The notes: generated by a model from the letters alone, not told the origin. A DNA stretch of 64,000 nucleotides from Allomesorhizobium sp043769475 (GCF_043769475.1 NZ_CP171729.1:248001-312000), one strand, 5' to 3'; positions 16,339 to 27,426 are shown, numbered from the stretch's first letter. Numbers and translations are program-made.

Positions 16339-18309
16339 GTGCAGGATGACGAGTTCAGGCCGAAGCTGGGCAAAATCCGCTTGGGCGGCTCGGAAGCCGG
16401 CAAGCGCTATGCCAACCAGCTTCGGGCGGCGATCAACAGGGCGGGGGGCAAACACCCCCGTGGCGGACGCTTCGCCGGAAGCCGAACGGGGCGCGGCGGC
16501 GCGGCTGCGGCGCTGCTCGGATCACGCGATCGCTATTCCGCCTTCCGGCAACGCCGGCTCATGGTCAAGGCGCGCATCGTCAGGCTGGCCGGCAAGGGTA
16601 TCGACGGGGCGCGGGCGCATCTGCGCTACATCCAGCGTGATGGCGTCACCCGGGAAGGCGAGCCTGGCGAACTCTACGGCGCCGAGAAGGATCGCGTGGA
16701 CGGCAGGGAATTTGTCGATCGTGCAAATGGCGACCGCCACCAGTTCCGCTTTATCGTCGCGCCGGAGGACGGCATCCAGTATGACGATCTCAAGCCGCTC
16801 ACCCGGCGCCTCATGGCGCAGATGGAGGAGGACCTCGGCACGAAGCTCGACTGGGTCGCCGTCGATCATTTCAACACCGGTCATCCGCACACTCACATCA
16901 TCGTCCGCGGCAAGGACGACAGGGGTGAGAATCTCGTCATCGCGCGCGAGTACATCTCGTCCGGCATTCGCGAGCGGGCGGCCGAGCTGGTCAGCCTCGA
17001 TCTGGGTCCCCGCACCGACCGCGAGATCGAGCTTCGCCTGCGCCAGGAAATGGAGCAGGAACGCTTCACCAGCATCGACCGGCAGCTGCTGCGCATGCGC
17101 GACGATGATGGCTTTGTCGCACCGGCCGGTCGCGACGCGTTTCGCCAGACGCTGCACCAGGGACGCCTTCGCAAGCTTGAGCGCATGGGTCTCGCCGAGG
17201 AGACCGGCCCGGGCCGTTGGCGCCTAAACGATGATCTCGAGCCCACGCTGCGTCGCATCGGCGAACGCGGCGACATCATCAAGACCATGCATCGCGAGCT
17301 GACCGGCAAGGGGCTCGCCCGCAGCGCCGCCGACTGCGTCATCCACGATCGATCCGGCGATCCAGCCCAACCCGTCGTTGGCCGCGTTGTTGCACGCGGA
17401 CTCTCCGACCAGATCAACGACCGGCACTATCTCATCGTCGATGGCGTGGATGGCAGAACGCGCTACATCGATATCGGCAGGGGCGATGCGACAGAACCGA
17501 CGCCCGAGGGCTGCATCGTGCGCGTCACGCCAAGCAGCACCGAACCCAGGCAGGTTGACCGCACCGTCGCCGAGATCGCTGCCGCCAATGACGGACGCTA
17601 CAACATCGACATCCATCTGAAGCATGACCCGTCCGCCACGGAGCACTTTGCCGAAACCCATGTCCGCCGTCTGGAAGCGATCCGGCGCGCGACCGGCAGC
17701 GTGGAGCGCGAGCCGGACGGCTCCTGGGTCATCGCGCCGGATCATCTCAGCCGCGCAGCGGAGTACGAGCGTCAGCGTGCCAGGGTCGAACCGGTCACGG
17801 TCGACAAGCTCTCTTCTTTGAAGCTGGAGCAGCAGGTGGGTTTCGACGGCGCCACCCGGATCGATCGCGAGCTGGTTTCCGATAGACCGGAGCCCTTGCA
17901 GGATTCGGGCTTCGGACGCGACGTGCGACAGGTGCAGGCTCGTCGGCGGCAGTGGCTGATCGCACAAGGGCTCGCGCGTGAAGACCAGGATCGGACCGTC
18001 TACCGCGCCAATATGCTGGCCGTTCTGCGCCAGCGCGAGCTGATCCGTGTCGCCGGTCAGCTCTCGGAAGAACTCGGTCTGTCCTATGCCGAGGCACGAC
18101 CCGGAGACCGAGTAGAGGGCACGCTTCGCCGCTCCGTCGAGCTCGCCAGCGGAAAATATGCCGTCATCGAGAAATCGCGCGAGTTCACTCTGGTCCCCTG
18201 GCGGCCGGTGCTCGAGCGGCACATCGGCAAGCAGGTGGCAGGCGTCATGCGCGGGGAGGGGATTTCCTGGGCGATCGGACGGCAGAGGAGCGGGCCCGGT
18301 GTTTCGTGA
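16339..18309 (+). CDS. rlxS: RlxS-type relaxase (DUF3363, MOB family)
   Basis: The 656-residue protein carries an HUH relaxase core with the metal-binding cluster in HFNTGHPHTHIIVRG at about residues 177-191 and an upstream conserved block GARAHLRYIQRDGV. The C-terminal half corresponds to DUF3363. It nicks oriT, stays attached to the transferred strand and pilots it to the TraG coupling protein. The GTG start at 16339 is preceded by CCGGAGG five bases ahead, better than the ATG at 16348. No catalytic residue is missing and the frame is intact. Confidence 0.92.
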   Translation: MQDDEFRPKLGKIRLGGSEAGKRYANQLRAAINRAGGKHPRGGRFAGSRTGRGGAAAALLGSRDRYSAFRQRRLMVKARIVRLAGKGIDGARAHLRYIQRDGVTREGEPGELYGAEKDRVDGREFVDRANGDRHQFRFIVAPEDGIQYDDLKPLTRRLMAQMEEDLGTKLDWVAVDHFNTGHPHTHIIVRGKDDRGENLVIAREYISSGIRERAAELVSLDLGPRTDREIELRLRQEMEQERFTSIDRQLLRMRDDDGFVAPAGRDAFRQTLHQGRLRKLERMGLAEETGPGRWRLNDDLEPTLRRIGERGDIIKTMHRELTGKGLARSAADCVIHDRSGDPAQPVVGRVVARGLSDQINDRHYLIVDGVDGRTRYIDIGRGDATEPTPEGCIVRVTPSSTEPRQVDRTVAEIAAANDGRYNIDIHLKHDPSATEHFAETHVRRLEAIRRATGSVEREPDGSWVIAPDHLSRAAEYERQRARVEPVTVDKLSSLKLEQQVGFDGATRIDRELVSDRPEPLQDSGFGRDVRQVQARRRQWLIAQGLAREDQDRTVYRANMLAVLRQRELIRVAGQLSEELGLSYAEARPGDRVEGTLRRSVELASGKYAVIEKSREFTLVPWRPVLERHIGKQVAGVMRGEGISWAIGRQRSGPGVS

Positions 18310-18676
18310 CTCAGGCGATGCCAATCGACGGGCTAAATGAAACCTCATGTTGCGGCACAGCGCACAAAACACACACGCAAACCAGCCCAGAACAACGCCA
18401 GATGCATTGTCGGCGTGCATAGCAGAACGCGCGGTAGCGACAATCTCATCGCGCAGGGTCTGCACCCGCTTTTTGCCGACCTGTGCTCGAAGTCTAGGGT
18501 TGAGCCGGACGAGAAATCCCGATTGCGGTCTATGCCACCGCGGGTGTCCTCGGTGAGCCTACAATGCCCTTCAGACCGTTTGCATCAGCAGCCATCAGAA
18601 TAGCCTTGGGCAGGCGCCGCAGTCGTTCATGGCGAAGCACGGCGCATTCGCGGGACCCACGAGCTGCTACCGATTG
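18310..18676. other. Intergenic stretch, no gene seen
   Basis: The stretch separates the convergent rlxS and DUF2130 genes. Frames here are short with no similarity, and no clear terminator hairpin was found. It is the junction between the transfer genes and the first defence block. Confidence 0.5.
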
Positions 18677-19993
18677 CTATCGGGCATCGGGAGTTGCTTC
18701 AATGGCGAGGACCTCTAAGCCCTCAATTTCTTGCATCACCTTTCCAGCGATGCCTTGCAAATCGCCGTACATCCCGACGGTCGACTCGATCACGCCTTGG
18801 ATCTGAGCCTCCCGCTTGGCCCACAGGCGTGTTGTGGCCTTGCGTTCCTTGGCCAGGTCCTCCTGCATATCAGAAAACTTTTCGACGATCGCTTCGACGC
18901 GATGGCGGAACCGGGGACCGGTCAGATAGCCATAGACCTGCTCCATTTTGGTAGCCTGGCCGTCCTGGGCGAGGCGGGAGTTCGCCAGCTCGATCAGGGA
19001 TTGCCGGAGCATGATGGCGATCGGAATCGCGCATTTGGTATGGGCGACATAGACCCCGTCCAGAAGATCGAAGGTTTCCACACCGGGAGGCAGCGCCTCC
19101 GAGATCATCAGCGCGATATCCGCTTTCGCGGCCCGTTGATCCGCCCTGAGCTTCCCCAGCCAGCCCTGGCTCCAGTTTTTGGTGCGTTTAGATTCCCACA
19201 AAATGGCGCCGCATGGCTGGCCGGCCGGTCCCACAACGCGGTGCAGGACATCTCCACCGAACTCACCCTTAGCCACCGGTTCGATGATGTCCATGGGGAA
19301 CCGGCTGGCAATGAGGGACTCCAGTTCGAGCTCGAGAACCTCGCCCTGCAGCTGCTGGGAACCCTGTTCCGCACGGCGCTTCAACTCCTCGATCTGACGC
19401 TGCATGCCGGCGATCTGTTCTTCTTTTTCCGCAACCTTCATTTTGAGGCCATCTTCGGCTTCGGACCTCGCCTTGACGCGAACGGCGTCGAGCCCTTCCT
19501 GGATCTTCCTTTCGATGGTCAGCGCCATCTCGCGCTTCTCATCGTCAAGCGCACGCTGCTTTTTCAGGAATTCCGCCTGTTGCTGCTGGGCCTCAGTGAG
19601 CTTTTCCTCACGCGCCTTCAACGTCGCCTCCAGCTCGGCGAGCTTCTTGTCCTTGTCCTCCAGATCTACCGACAGCAGCAGTTTTGCCTTGCGGGCCTCC
19701 TCGATCGCGATTGCGGCACGCTCAAGCTTAACTTTCTCGGCCACCTGGTTGTCGATGTCCTCTTTGGCGGCGGCAATCTCGGCCTGCTGGCGCTTAAGCT
19801 CCTCTTCTCTGGCAGCCATCGATGCGTTGCTCTGCGCTAGCCGCATTTCGTATTCTTCGCGTGTGGCGGCAATCAATGGAGCCGCGAGCGACTCATTGAG
19901 CTTGATTTCCGTCTTGCAGTTTGGGCAGCTGATTGTCGGTTCGTTGAAAATTCTGTCGCCCTGCAGCAGGGTATTGATCGGCTGGACGGTCAT
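18677..19993 (-). CDS. DUF2130 protein with coiled coil and nuclease-like motif
   Basis: The 438-residue product starts MTVQPINTLLQGDRIF. A CPNC pair near residue 20 suggests half of a zinc ribbon. Residues of about 45-215 form a long charged coiled coil. The C-terminal part matches DUF2130 (COG4487): FGGDVLHRVVGP followed by AILWESKRTKNWSQGWLGKL, a spacing like the D...ExK core of PD-(D/E)XK nucleases. Catalysis is my inference. It lies next to SIR2-HerA but on the opposite strand. An in-frame ATG 13 codons upstream (20032) is possible but has a weaker context. Confidence 0.8.
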   Translation of the reverse strand: MTVQPINTLLQGDRIFNEPTISCPNCKTEIKLNESLAAPLIAATREEYEMRLAQSNASMAAREEELKRQQAEIAAAKEDIDNQVAEKVKLERAAIAIEEARKAKLLLSVDLEDKDKKLAELEATLKAREEKLTEAQQQQAEFLKKQRALDDEKREMALTIERKIQEGLDAVRVKARSEAEDGLKMKVAEKEEQIAGMQRQIEELKRRAEQGSQQLQGEVLELELESLIASRFPMDIIEPVAKGEFGGDVLHRVVGPAGQPCGAILWESKRTKNWSQGWLGKLRADQRAAKADIALMISEALPPGVETFDLLDGVYVAHTKCAIPIAIMLRQSLIELANSRLAQDGQATKMEQVYGYLTGPRFRHRVEAIVEKFSDMQEDLAKERKATTRLWAKREAQIQGVIESTVGMYGDLQGIAGKVMQEIEGLEVLAIEATPDAR

Positions 19994-20649
19994 CTGCGCG
20001 CTGCCTCCTTGGGGAATCAATAGAAAGGACAATCCAGACTATATCTCGCCAGCCATGTTCGAAAAAGAACAGAGGGTGAACTTATGGGTTATCCCCGCCG
20101 GAAAGCCAAGAGAGGCACCTGTTTCACTTCTTCTGTGGAACTGCGCGCCTCGCGAACGGCGGCAAACTCGGCTTAGATTCGTTGTCGAGCAGGGTTGATT
20201 TACCTCGACGAGTATGTCCGGACTCGACGGCCCACCCAATGCCGAAATCCGTCTTTCTCGCCTGGACCGTAGCTGAAAGTCGCTGGCCTATTTCCTCATT
20301 GCCACAGCATTTCCGTCAGCCATTTCAGGTTCCCGTTTCCGTTCAAAACTGAGAATCGACCAGCGCTTATCGATCGACATGCGCCCATGCTCTTCGAGAG
20401 AACTGGCGACCACGCGATCTGGCAGAGCTATCAGCTCGGCGCGCCAGCACGTGAAGAGCGAGGAAGCGGACGATCGCCCGGAATCCCGCTCAACTGCTGC
20501 GGGGCGGGGTGCCGACACGTCGACATAGCCAAATTTGCGACTGGGGTCTGGTCATCGGACCAAGTCAGCCGAGCGGTGAGCTTCTTCGGCCTTTACCCTA
20601 GACAATTTCCCGGTGAATCAGGGATAAGGGTACAATTGGGGGGGAGCGC
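19994..20649. other. Intergenic stretch between divergent genes
   Basis: This region must hold the promoters of the DUF2130 and SIR2 genes. A 76-codon minus-strand frame at 20288-20518 shows no similarity to known proteins and I do not call it. I saw no repeats of note. Confidence 0.45.
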
Positions 20650-21857
20650 GTGGAAACCGTACATAATCCAGATCGATTTATGGCCGATCTGCGCCAAATA
20701 CTGTCGCAAGGTCGAAAGCGGATTGGCTTGCTTGTCGGGGCGGGAGCTCCCCTTTCTGTTAGGGTGAATGCCGAGCGCAAGATTGATCCCAATGGAAGTC
20801 CACTGATCCCCGGTGTCGATGCGCTGACAGCTCAGGTCGTTGAAGCGCTCGACGGTGCTGATAAAGTAGCGGCGGAAGCGGTCCGCGATGAACTTGGCAA
20901 GCAGGCCAACATCGAGTCTATCCTGTCGCGCGTCCGCCTTTTGCAGACTGCGCTCGGCACCACCGTTGTGAACGGCCTCGACGGACAAGGCTACGCTACG
21001 CTTGGCTCTCGAATATGCGCTCAGATCGGCGCGATAGTCGGAACGAGCCTGCCTAAGGACCGCTGCGCCTACAATGAGCTGGTTGCCTGGATCGGTGGTG
21101 GACATCGGCCCCATGCCGTCGAGATTTTCACGACCAATTACGACCTCCTGTTCGAGGAGGCCTTCGAGGGGGCCAAGGCGCCATATTTCGACGGCTTCAC
21201 GGGGGGCCACGCGCCCTTCTTCGATCCGGTGACTGTCGCCGGCGACGACCTGCCTGCACGATGGTCGCGTCTGTGGAAGCTGCACGGCTCTCTCGGTTGG
21301 AAGATTGATGATGGCGTCGTCGTCCGTTCGGGCGGGCATGACTGCACCGAACTCGTCTACCCCGACCATCTCAAGTACGACCTGACGCAGAAGGACTGAA
21401 GCGCTTCTTGCTTATGCCGGATACGCTGCTGCTGACCGCTGGCTTCTCCTTCCGCGACGCGCACATCTGCGCCGTGCTCGATGAAACGCTGGCGATGAAT
21501 GCTAATGCCGCGGTGTTCGCTTTCCAGTTTCAGACGATTGCCGAAGAGCAGCCGGCGCGCGGGCTTGCACTCGATCGCCCGAACCTGTCGGTGTATGCCT
21601 CCGATGGGGCGGTGATCAGTGGCGTTGAGGGACGGTGGCGCCCGGGGGATCCGCCGAAGAACTGGGACGAGATCCGCGCTAGCTTCTGGGGCAAACGCGG
21701 CGGTGGGGGCGAGAATGTGTTCCTGCTCGGCGACTTCACCAGCTTCTGCCGCTTCTGTGCGCTGTCGCATTCCATCGACATGGTCCGACCTGCGCCGCCA
21801 ACCGAGCCGGGACAGGACACTGCACCGCAGGAGCCGGCACCGGTGCCCCTGACATGA
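20650..21857 (+). pseudogene. SIR2-domain NADase of a SIR2-HerA system, frameshifted
   Basis: The first frame (20650-21399, GTG start behind GGGGGGAG) carries the SIR2 hallmarks: LLVGAGAPLS near residue 25, FTTNYDLLF near 160 and the catalytic histidine in KLHGSLGW near 210. It stops at YDLTQKD. Homology continues in another frame (LKRFLLMPDTLLLTAGFSF, SVYASDG) to 21857, whose stop overlaps the herA start by ATGA. A small deletion near 21385 thus breaks the gene. SIR2 proteins of this kind deplete NAD+ when HerA senses phage. Without repair the product lacks its C-terminal third. Confidence 0.85.
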
Positions 21858-23695
21858 GTGCCGCCGATCCAACCTACCTCGGCCGCGTGAGCTTGGTCTC
21901 GGGAGCATCGATCACGGTCAAGCTAGCCGAGTCGCTCGCCTCGGGTATCGCGATCATCGGCGGGCACACCTACCGCGTGGGGCAGGTCGGCAGTTTCGTC
22001 AGAATCCCGCTCGGTTATCAGGACCTATTCGGCGTTGTCTGCGAGATCGGTGCCGCGGCCGCGCCCTTAGCGTCATCGGCGGCCGAGGCGGAGACGGGGC
22101 GATGGATGCGAGTGGAGCTTGCCGGCGAAGCCATTGGCGAACGGTTCGAGCGTGGCCTCAGTCAGCATCCCAACATTGATGATGCGGTCCACATCGTCAC
22201 CGAGGCAGACCTGCGTCGCATTTATGGCGGCGTAGACGAGAATCAGGTGGCGATAGGCACCTTGTCGAGCGCCGAAAACATTGCGGTGCGGCTCTCTCTC
22301 GACAATCTTTTGACACGCCATTCGGCTGTTCTAGGGTCGACCGGCTCCGGCAAATCTACGACAGTCGCTAGCCTGCTGCGCTCTATAGTCATGCCAAGCG
22401 GACTTGAGGCTGCGCCAGGCGCTCGAATCCTGCTGCTCGATGTACATGGCGAGTACGCCGCCGCCCTTAGTGATGTCGCGACCGTATTCAGCGCCACTCC
22501 TCAGCCGGGCGAGCGACCACTCCATGTGCCTTACTGGGCGCTAGAGGCCGGCGAGTTGCTCGAGCTCGTCGCCGGTCAGCTCAGCGACAATCATCTCATC
22601 GCGTTCACCGACAAGATCCAGGAGCTGAAAGAGCGACGCCTGGCAGCGGATCCCTTGCCCGGTCTCGACCCGCAATCGCTAACGGTCGACAGCCCGGTTC
22701 CGTTCTCCCTCAAGAAGCTGTGGTACGACCTCATCGACTTCGAGTCGAAGACATTCGTTGGTCAGCAGAGGGATCAGCCCGCGCTCGAAGATGTGGGCGA
22801 CGCCGAAACCCTCGTGGCGCCTCGTTACACACCGCACGCGATGGGTGCAGCAGGCCCATTCCTCAACCAGGCAGCCAAGGGCGTTCGGCGGCAGCTGAAC
22901 CTTTTGCGATCGCGGTTGCTCGATCGCCGATTTGACTTCATCCTCCATCCCGGCCCCTGGGAGCCAAACGTCGACGGCGGCACCGAAGAGGATCTTGACA
23001 CCCTGCTTGAGGGGTGGCTCGGGCACGACAAACCGCTGACGATTCTCGATCTGTCGGGCGTTCCGAGTACTGTGCTCGTCCGCCTAATCGGCTCGATCCT
23101 CCGCATTGTCTATGAGGCGCTCTTCTGGAGCCGGGAGAAGACGGAGGGTGGCGTTCTGCGCCCTCTCCTGATCGTAATGGAAGAGGCCCATCGCTACGTA
23201 TCCCCGGAAAGCGGGAATGTCGCTGCCGACATCGTCAAGCGCATAGTCAAGGAAGGCCGCAAATACGGTGTCGGTGCGATGCTCGTGTCCCAAAGACCCG
23301 CCGAAATCGATGAGACCATCCTGTCGCAGTGCGGTACCCTGATTGCGCTGCGTCTTGCCAACCCGACCGACCGGGGCAGGGTCAAGGGCGCGCTGCCAGA
23401 CAATCTTTCAGGTCTGATGGACTTGCTCCCAGTGCTTAGGACTGGAGAAGCAATCATTGCGGGCGAAGCGGCGCGCCTTCCGGTGCGGTGCCGCGTATTC
23501 CTGCCGGCACAACACCATCTTCCGCAAAGCAGTGACCCGGAAGTCAGCCGCAGTTGGGGGATTAAACGAGTGGCTGAAGGTTACGACCGCGTTGTCGCGT
23601 CTTGGCGCGCTCAACGCACCACCGCCGTCGTGCGTCAGCTCGACATCGAAAGAATCGCCGTCCAAGACGGCCCTGAACCGGAGCCCAATCCATGA
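21854..23695 (+). CDS. HerA-like hexameric DNA translocase/ATPase
   Basis: The 613-residue protein has an N-terminal HAS-barrel (about residues 5-110), Walker A GSTGSGKSTT at about 161-170, Walker B LLIVMEEAHRY near 438, and the downstream sensor/arginine-finger segment MLVSQRPAEIDETILSQCGT. HerA ATPases form hexameric rings; together with SIR2 they act in abortive anti-phage defence. Start and stop overlap the SIR2 and KTSC genes by ATGA, so the three form one coupled operon. The gene is intact even though its SIR2 partner is frameshifted. Confidence 0.92.
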   Translation: MSAADPTYLGRVSLVSGASITVKLAESLASGIAIIGGHTYRVGQVGSFVRIPLGYQDLFGVVCEIGAAAAPLASSAAEAETGRWMRVELAGEAIGERFERGLSQHPNIDDAVHIVTEADLRRIYGGVDENQVAIGTLSSAENIAVRLSLDNLLTRHSAVLGSTGSGKSTTVASLLRSIVMPSGLEAAPGARILLLDVHGEYAAALSDVATVFSATPQPGERPLHVPYWALEAGELLELVAGQLSDNHLIAFTDKIQELKERRLAADPLPGLDPQSLTVDSPVPFSLKKLWYDLIDFESKTFVGQQRDQPALEDVGDAETLVAPRYTPHAMGAAGPFLNQAAKGVRRQLNLLRSRLLDRRFDFILHPGPWEPNVDGGTEEDLDTLLEGWLGHDKPLTILDLSGVPSTVLVRLIGSILRIVYEALFWSREKTEGGVLRPLLIVMEEAHRYVSPESGNVAADIVKRIVKEGRKYGVGAMLVSQRPAEIDETILSQCGTLIALRLANPTDRGRVKGALPDNLSGLMDLLPVLRTGEAIIAGEAARLPVRCRVFLPAQHHLPQSSDPEVSRSWGIKRVAEGYDRVVASWRAQRTTAVVRQLDIERIAVQDGPEPEPNP

Positions 23696-23904
23696 TCCGC
23701 GAGCCGGTTGCATCGTCGAACATCGTATCCATCGGCTACGATGCTGATACTGAAACGCTCGAGGTCGAGTTCAGCGGCGGCACGGTCTATCAGTACTATA
23801 ATGTGGGTGCAGCGCTGAATGAACAATTGATGCACGCGCCGTCCAAAGGGCAGTTCCTCAATATCTACATTCGTAACGACTATCCGTTCTCGAGGGTTGG
23901 CTGA
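23692..23904 (+). CDS. KTSC-domain protein
   Basis: The 70-residue protein is one KTSC domain: VASSNIVSIGYDADTETLEVEF, GTVYQYYNV, then APSKGQFLNIYIRNDYPF with the conserved K-x-x-x-F core. The domain is small and sometimes linked to nucleic-acid or peptide-binding proteins. Its ATG overlaps the herA stop, so it is probably the third member of this SIR2-HerA operon. Its role in defence is not known to me. Confidence 0.82.
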   Translation: MIREPVASSNIVSIGYDADTETLEVEFSGGTVYQYYNVGAALNEQLMHAPSKGQFLNIYIRNDYPFSRVG

Positions 23905-24178
23905 GGATCGTTATGGAGTGAATGCCTCCGCGAGATTATCTCCTCGATGCAGACATTGACCAAAGAGCGACCTCCACCACCTTTCCGCTGAACGGCCCAC
24001 TCTGTGCCAGAGCCGTCATGCAATGGGAAACGCGATCTCCCGAAAATTGCCATTCCACTTATGGTAGCGTGGAGGATTTTCACCGGTCGGGACGGCCCGT
24101 GATTGCTCAATTGTTCAGAGTGGTTACTAGTGCCCCGTGGTTCCGGATCGTCCGTATTAATATCGTTAAAGGCCTTTG

Positions 24179-27138
24179 ATGACCCCGCATGATTTTATGG
24201 CTAAGTGGCGCCACGTCGAGCTGAAGGAACGCTCGGCCTCACAGAGCCATTTCAACGACTTTTGTAGGCTGCTCGGCGTTCTCGATCCGGTTTCAGCCGA
24301 TCCCATCGGCGAGTGGTTCACCTTCGAAAAGGGTGCGAGTAAGACGAGCGGCGGCGAAGGCTGGGCCGACGTATGGCGCAGGGGGTGCTTCGCTTGGGAG
24401 TACAAGGGTCGGCACGCCAACCTCGACAGGGCCTATAACCAGCTTTTGCAATACACTGTCGCACTGGAGAACCCGCCACTGCTCATCGTGTCCGATATGG
24501 ACCGGATCGTAATCCGAACCAACTGGACCAACACCGTGCAGGAGAAGCACGAGTTCGCGCTGGAAGAGTTGGTCGACGGCGCGGTTCGCGATCGGCTTAA
24601 AACGGCATTCGTCGATCCTGAGACTTTCAAGCCGAAGAAGTCTCGACAGGAGCTGACCGAGGAAACCGCCGGGGAATTCGCCGGGCTGGCCCAGCGCCTG
24701 CGCGACCGGGGGCACGAAGCACATGAGGTGGCGCATTTCGTCATCCGGCTGGTGTTCTGTATGTTCGCGGAGGACGTAGGGCTGTTGCCAGACAACCTGT
24801 TTACGAAGATGCTGGAGGTTAGCCGGCGAAATCCAGCGGAGTACGTCGAGAATGCCCGAACGCTGTTCGGCGCGATGGCGCACAAGGGGGGAAGGTCGGC
24901 TTTACAGCGATCGAGTGGTTCAACGGCGGCTTGTTCGAGGATGATCATGTCCTGCCGGTGAACGCCGGGGATATCGCCGAATTGGTGAAGGCGGCGGGGC
25001 GCGACTGGTCGCAGATCGATCCCTCGATCCTGGGCACACTATTCGAGCGCGGACTGGACCCCGCCAAGCGGGGCCAGCTTGGCGCGCATTACACCGACCG
25101 CGAAAAGATCATGATGATTGTGCGTCCGACGATCATCGAGCCGCTCGAGGCCGAGTGGGCCCAGGCGTTGGCAAGAATGACGGCTCTGGTCGAAAACGCA
25201 CCGCGCCAGACGAAGGAAAAGCTGCTACGCGGCGCAGAGCTGGCGAAGCGCACGAAGGCGATGGCCGAGGCAGCGGCGATCCATTCCGAGTTCATCGAGC
25301 GGCTGGCGAACTTTCGTGTGCTCGACCCAGCCTGCGGCTCGGGCAACTTCCTCTATGTGGCGCTGCGGGCGCTCAAGGATATCGAGCACCGCGCCAACCT
25401 CGACGCGGAGGCACTCGGGCTTCCTCGCGGCTTCCCGCGTGTGGGGCCGGAGTGCGTGCTGGGCATCGAGCTCAATCCCTACGCGGCGGAGCTGGCACGC
25501 GTTTCCGTTTGGATCGGCGAAATCCAATGGATGCGACGCAACGGCTTTGACGCCACGAAAAACCCCATACTGCGGCCGTTAGAAACGATCGAGTGCCGAG
25601 ATGCGATCATTCGTTTTGACCGGGAAAAACAAGAGTGGGAGGAGTCTGCTTGGCCCGCAGCCGATGTGATCGTCGGCAATCCACCGTTTCTCGGTGGTAA
25701 GAGTATGAAGCGGACGCTCGGTGACGATGTCACCGACGCGATACGCCGAGTGTATGCAGGCCGAATAGCGCCCTTCTCAGACTTGGTTTGCTACTGGTTC
25801 GAAAAGTCGAGGGCGATGATAGCTTCGGAGAAGGTCCGCCGATGTGGCTTTGTCGCCACCAAAGCGATTGCTAAGAACGCAAACCTTCCAGTCCTGATAC
25901 GTTTGAGCGGTGACACTCAGATTTTTAACGCATGGCAGAATGAGCCGTGGGTCGTGGACGGTGCGGCGGTCCGGGTAGCTCTGGTGTGTTTCGCGGACAA
26001 GCGTCGGGCGGTCGAACGCGTATGTCTAAATGGCAGCCAGGCGGGGCACATCAATCCAAATCTCACTTCAGGTATAGATACCAGCAACGTGCAGCGGCTT
26101 AAGGAAAACGCGGGTACGGTCTTTATCGGTGTTCAACAGAGTGGGCCATTGTCAGTACCGCGGGAGCAGGCGGTCAAATGGCTGCAAGCGCCAACGAACC
26201 CGAATCGAAGGCGAAATTCCGACGTTCTGTCAGCCTATTTTTCCACAGATGACGTGGTCGGCCGTCCAACGGAAGAGTTTCTGATCGACTTTCCGCCTGG
26301 GATCAGTGAAGCGTCCGCGAGCGAGTTTGAAGGTCCTTTCGAATATCTGCATCAGGCCAAATATGACCCTCACAGGAATGGCAAGTTGGTTAGCTTCGTG
26401 GAATACCGGACTTCGACCGCTGGTCAAAATCCGGCCTGGTGGGAGGCGCACAGATCACGACCCGCGATGAGAGCCGCTCTGAAATCTGTTGACTCCTATC
26501 TTGCTACTGCAGAAACAACTGAGCATCGCGTGTTTCGGTTTTTCCCTGCGAACACCGTTCCGGACAAAAGCGTTTATGTGTTTCCTCGGGCTGGTATGGT
26601 TGGGTTTGGTATCCTGCAAAGCTACTTTCACGAGACCTGGTGCACGTATTTTGGAAATCGCATTGGTGCTGGGAATCAGCGCCGCTATAACGCATCCTTC
26701 GTCTATCTGACCTTTCCCTTCCCTGAAGGCCTAACGCCCGACATCTCCGCCGCCGACTGTGCTGCCGATCCGCGCGCGCGGGCCGTCGCGTTTGCGGCGG
26801 CACGGCTCAACGAGCTGCGCGAGAATTGGCTCAATCCCCCCGACCAAGTGGTGCGCGAAGTTGAGGTGGTATCCGGCTATCCCGACCGCATCCTGCCGAA
26901 GGACGAGGTAGCGGCGAAGGAGCTGAAGGGACGTACCCTGACCAACCTCTACAACGCGCGGCCCCAGTGGCTGGCGAACGCCCACGCCGCGCTCGATAAC
27001 GCAGTGGCGGAAGCCTATGGCTGGGGCGACGACTGGCGCGCCGGGCTACTAACCGACGACGAAGTCATCCTCCGCCTTTTTCGCCTCAATCAACGACGCG
27101 CTTCCATACCATCGACTGAACAGGTGGCCGCTTTCTGA
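24179..27138 (+). pseudogene. MmeI-type restriction-methylation enzyme, frameshifted in a G tract
   Basis: Read across one frameshift, the gene codes for about 986 residues with the type IIL/MmeI layout. It has an N-terminal nuclease (D near residue 63 and E74-Y-K76 in FAWEYKGRH), a helical linker, a class I methyltransferase with DPACGSGNF near 382 and NPPF near 500, and a C-terminal target-recognition region. Such single-chain enzymes cut DNA and methylate one adenine for self-protection. The first frame stops after HKGGRS; homology resumes as KVGFTAIEWFNGGLF. Six G residues at 24886-24891 need a seventh to join the frames. Start at the ATG, not the preceding TTG. Confidence 0.85.
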
Positions 27139-27426
27139 TCAGTCAGCCCGAAACCACACGTGCCGCTTTCGACGTTAGAAGCTTTGCATCGAGGCGTTCG
27201 CTTAATGGGCGAAGCTGACTTCAGCGTTGTCGGGGATCGCAAATAGCTATCCGAAGTCGACACCGTTGCGTATTCGCGTTCAGGCTTTGTGTTCGACAAG
27301 CCGCATAAGATTCCAGTGTGTAACCACCGGGCGGATCATCGCGCTCAATCGTATGTAGGGTGCATTTCAGTTTCCGCTGGGTGCAGCGACGCTTGACCCG
27401 CCTCTCCAAAAGTGCGGAGCAAGCTA

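Noticed and set aside
17224..18465. 413-codon open frame antisense to the relaxase
   Set aside because: The relaxase frame has clear HUH motifs; the antisense product has none and no good start.
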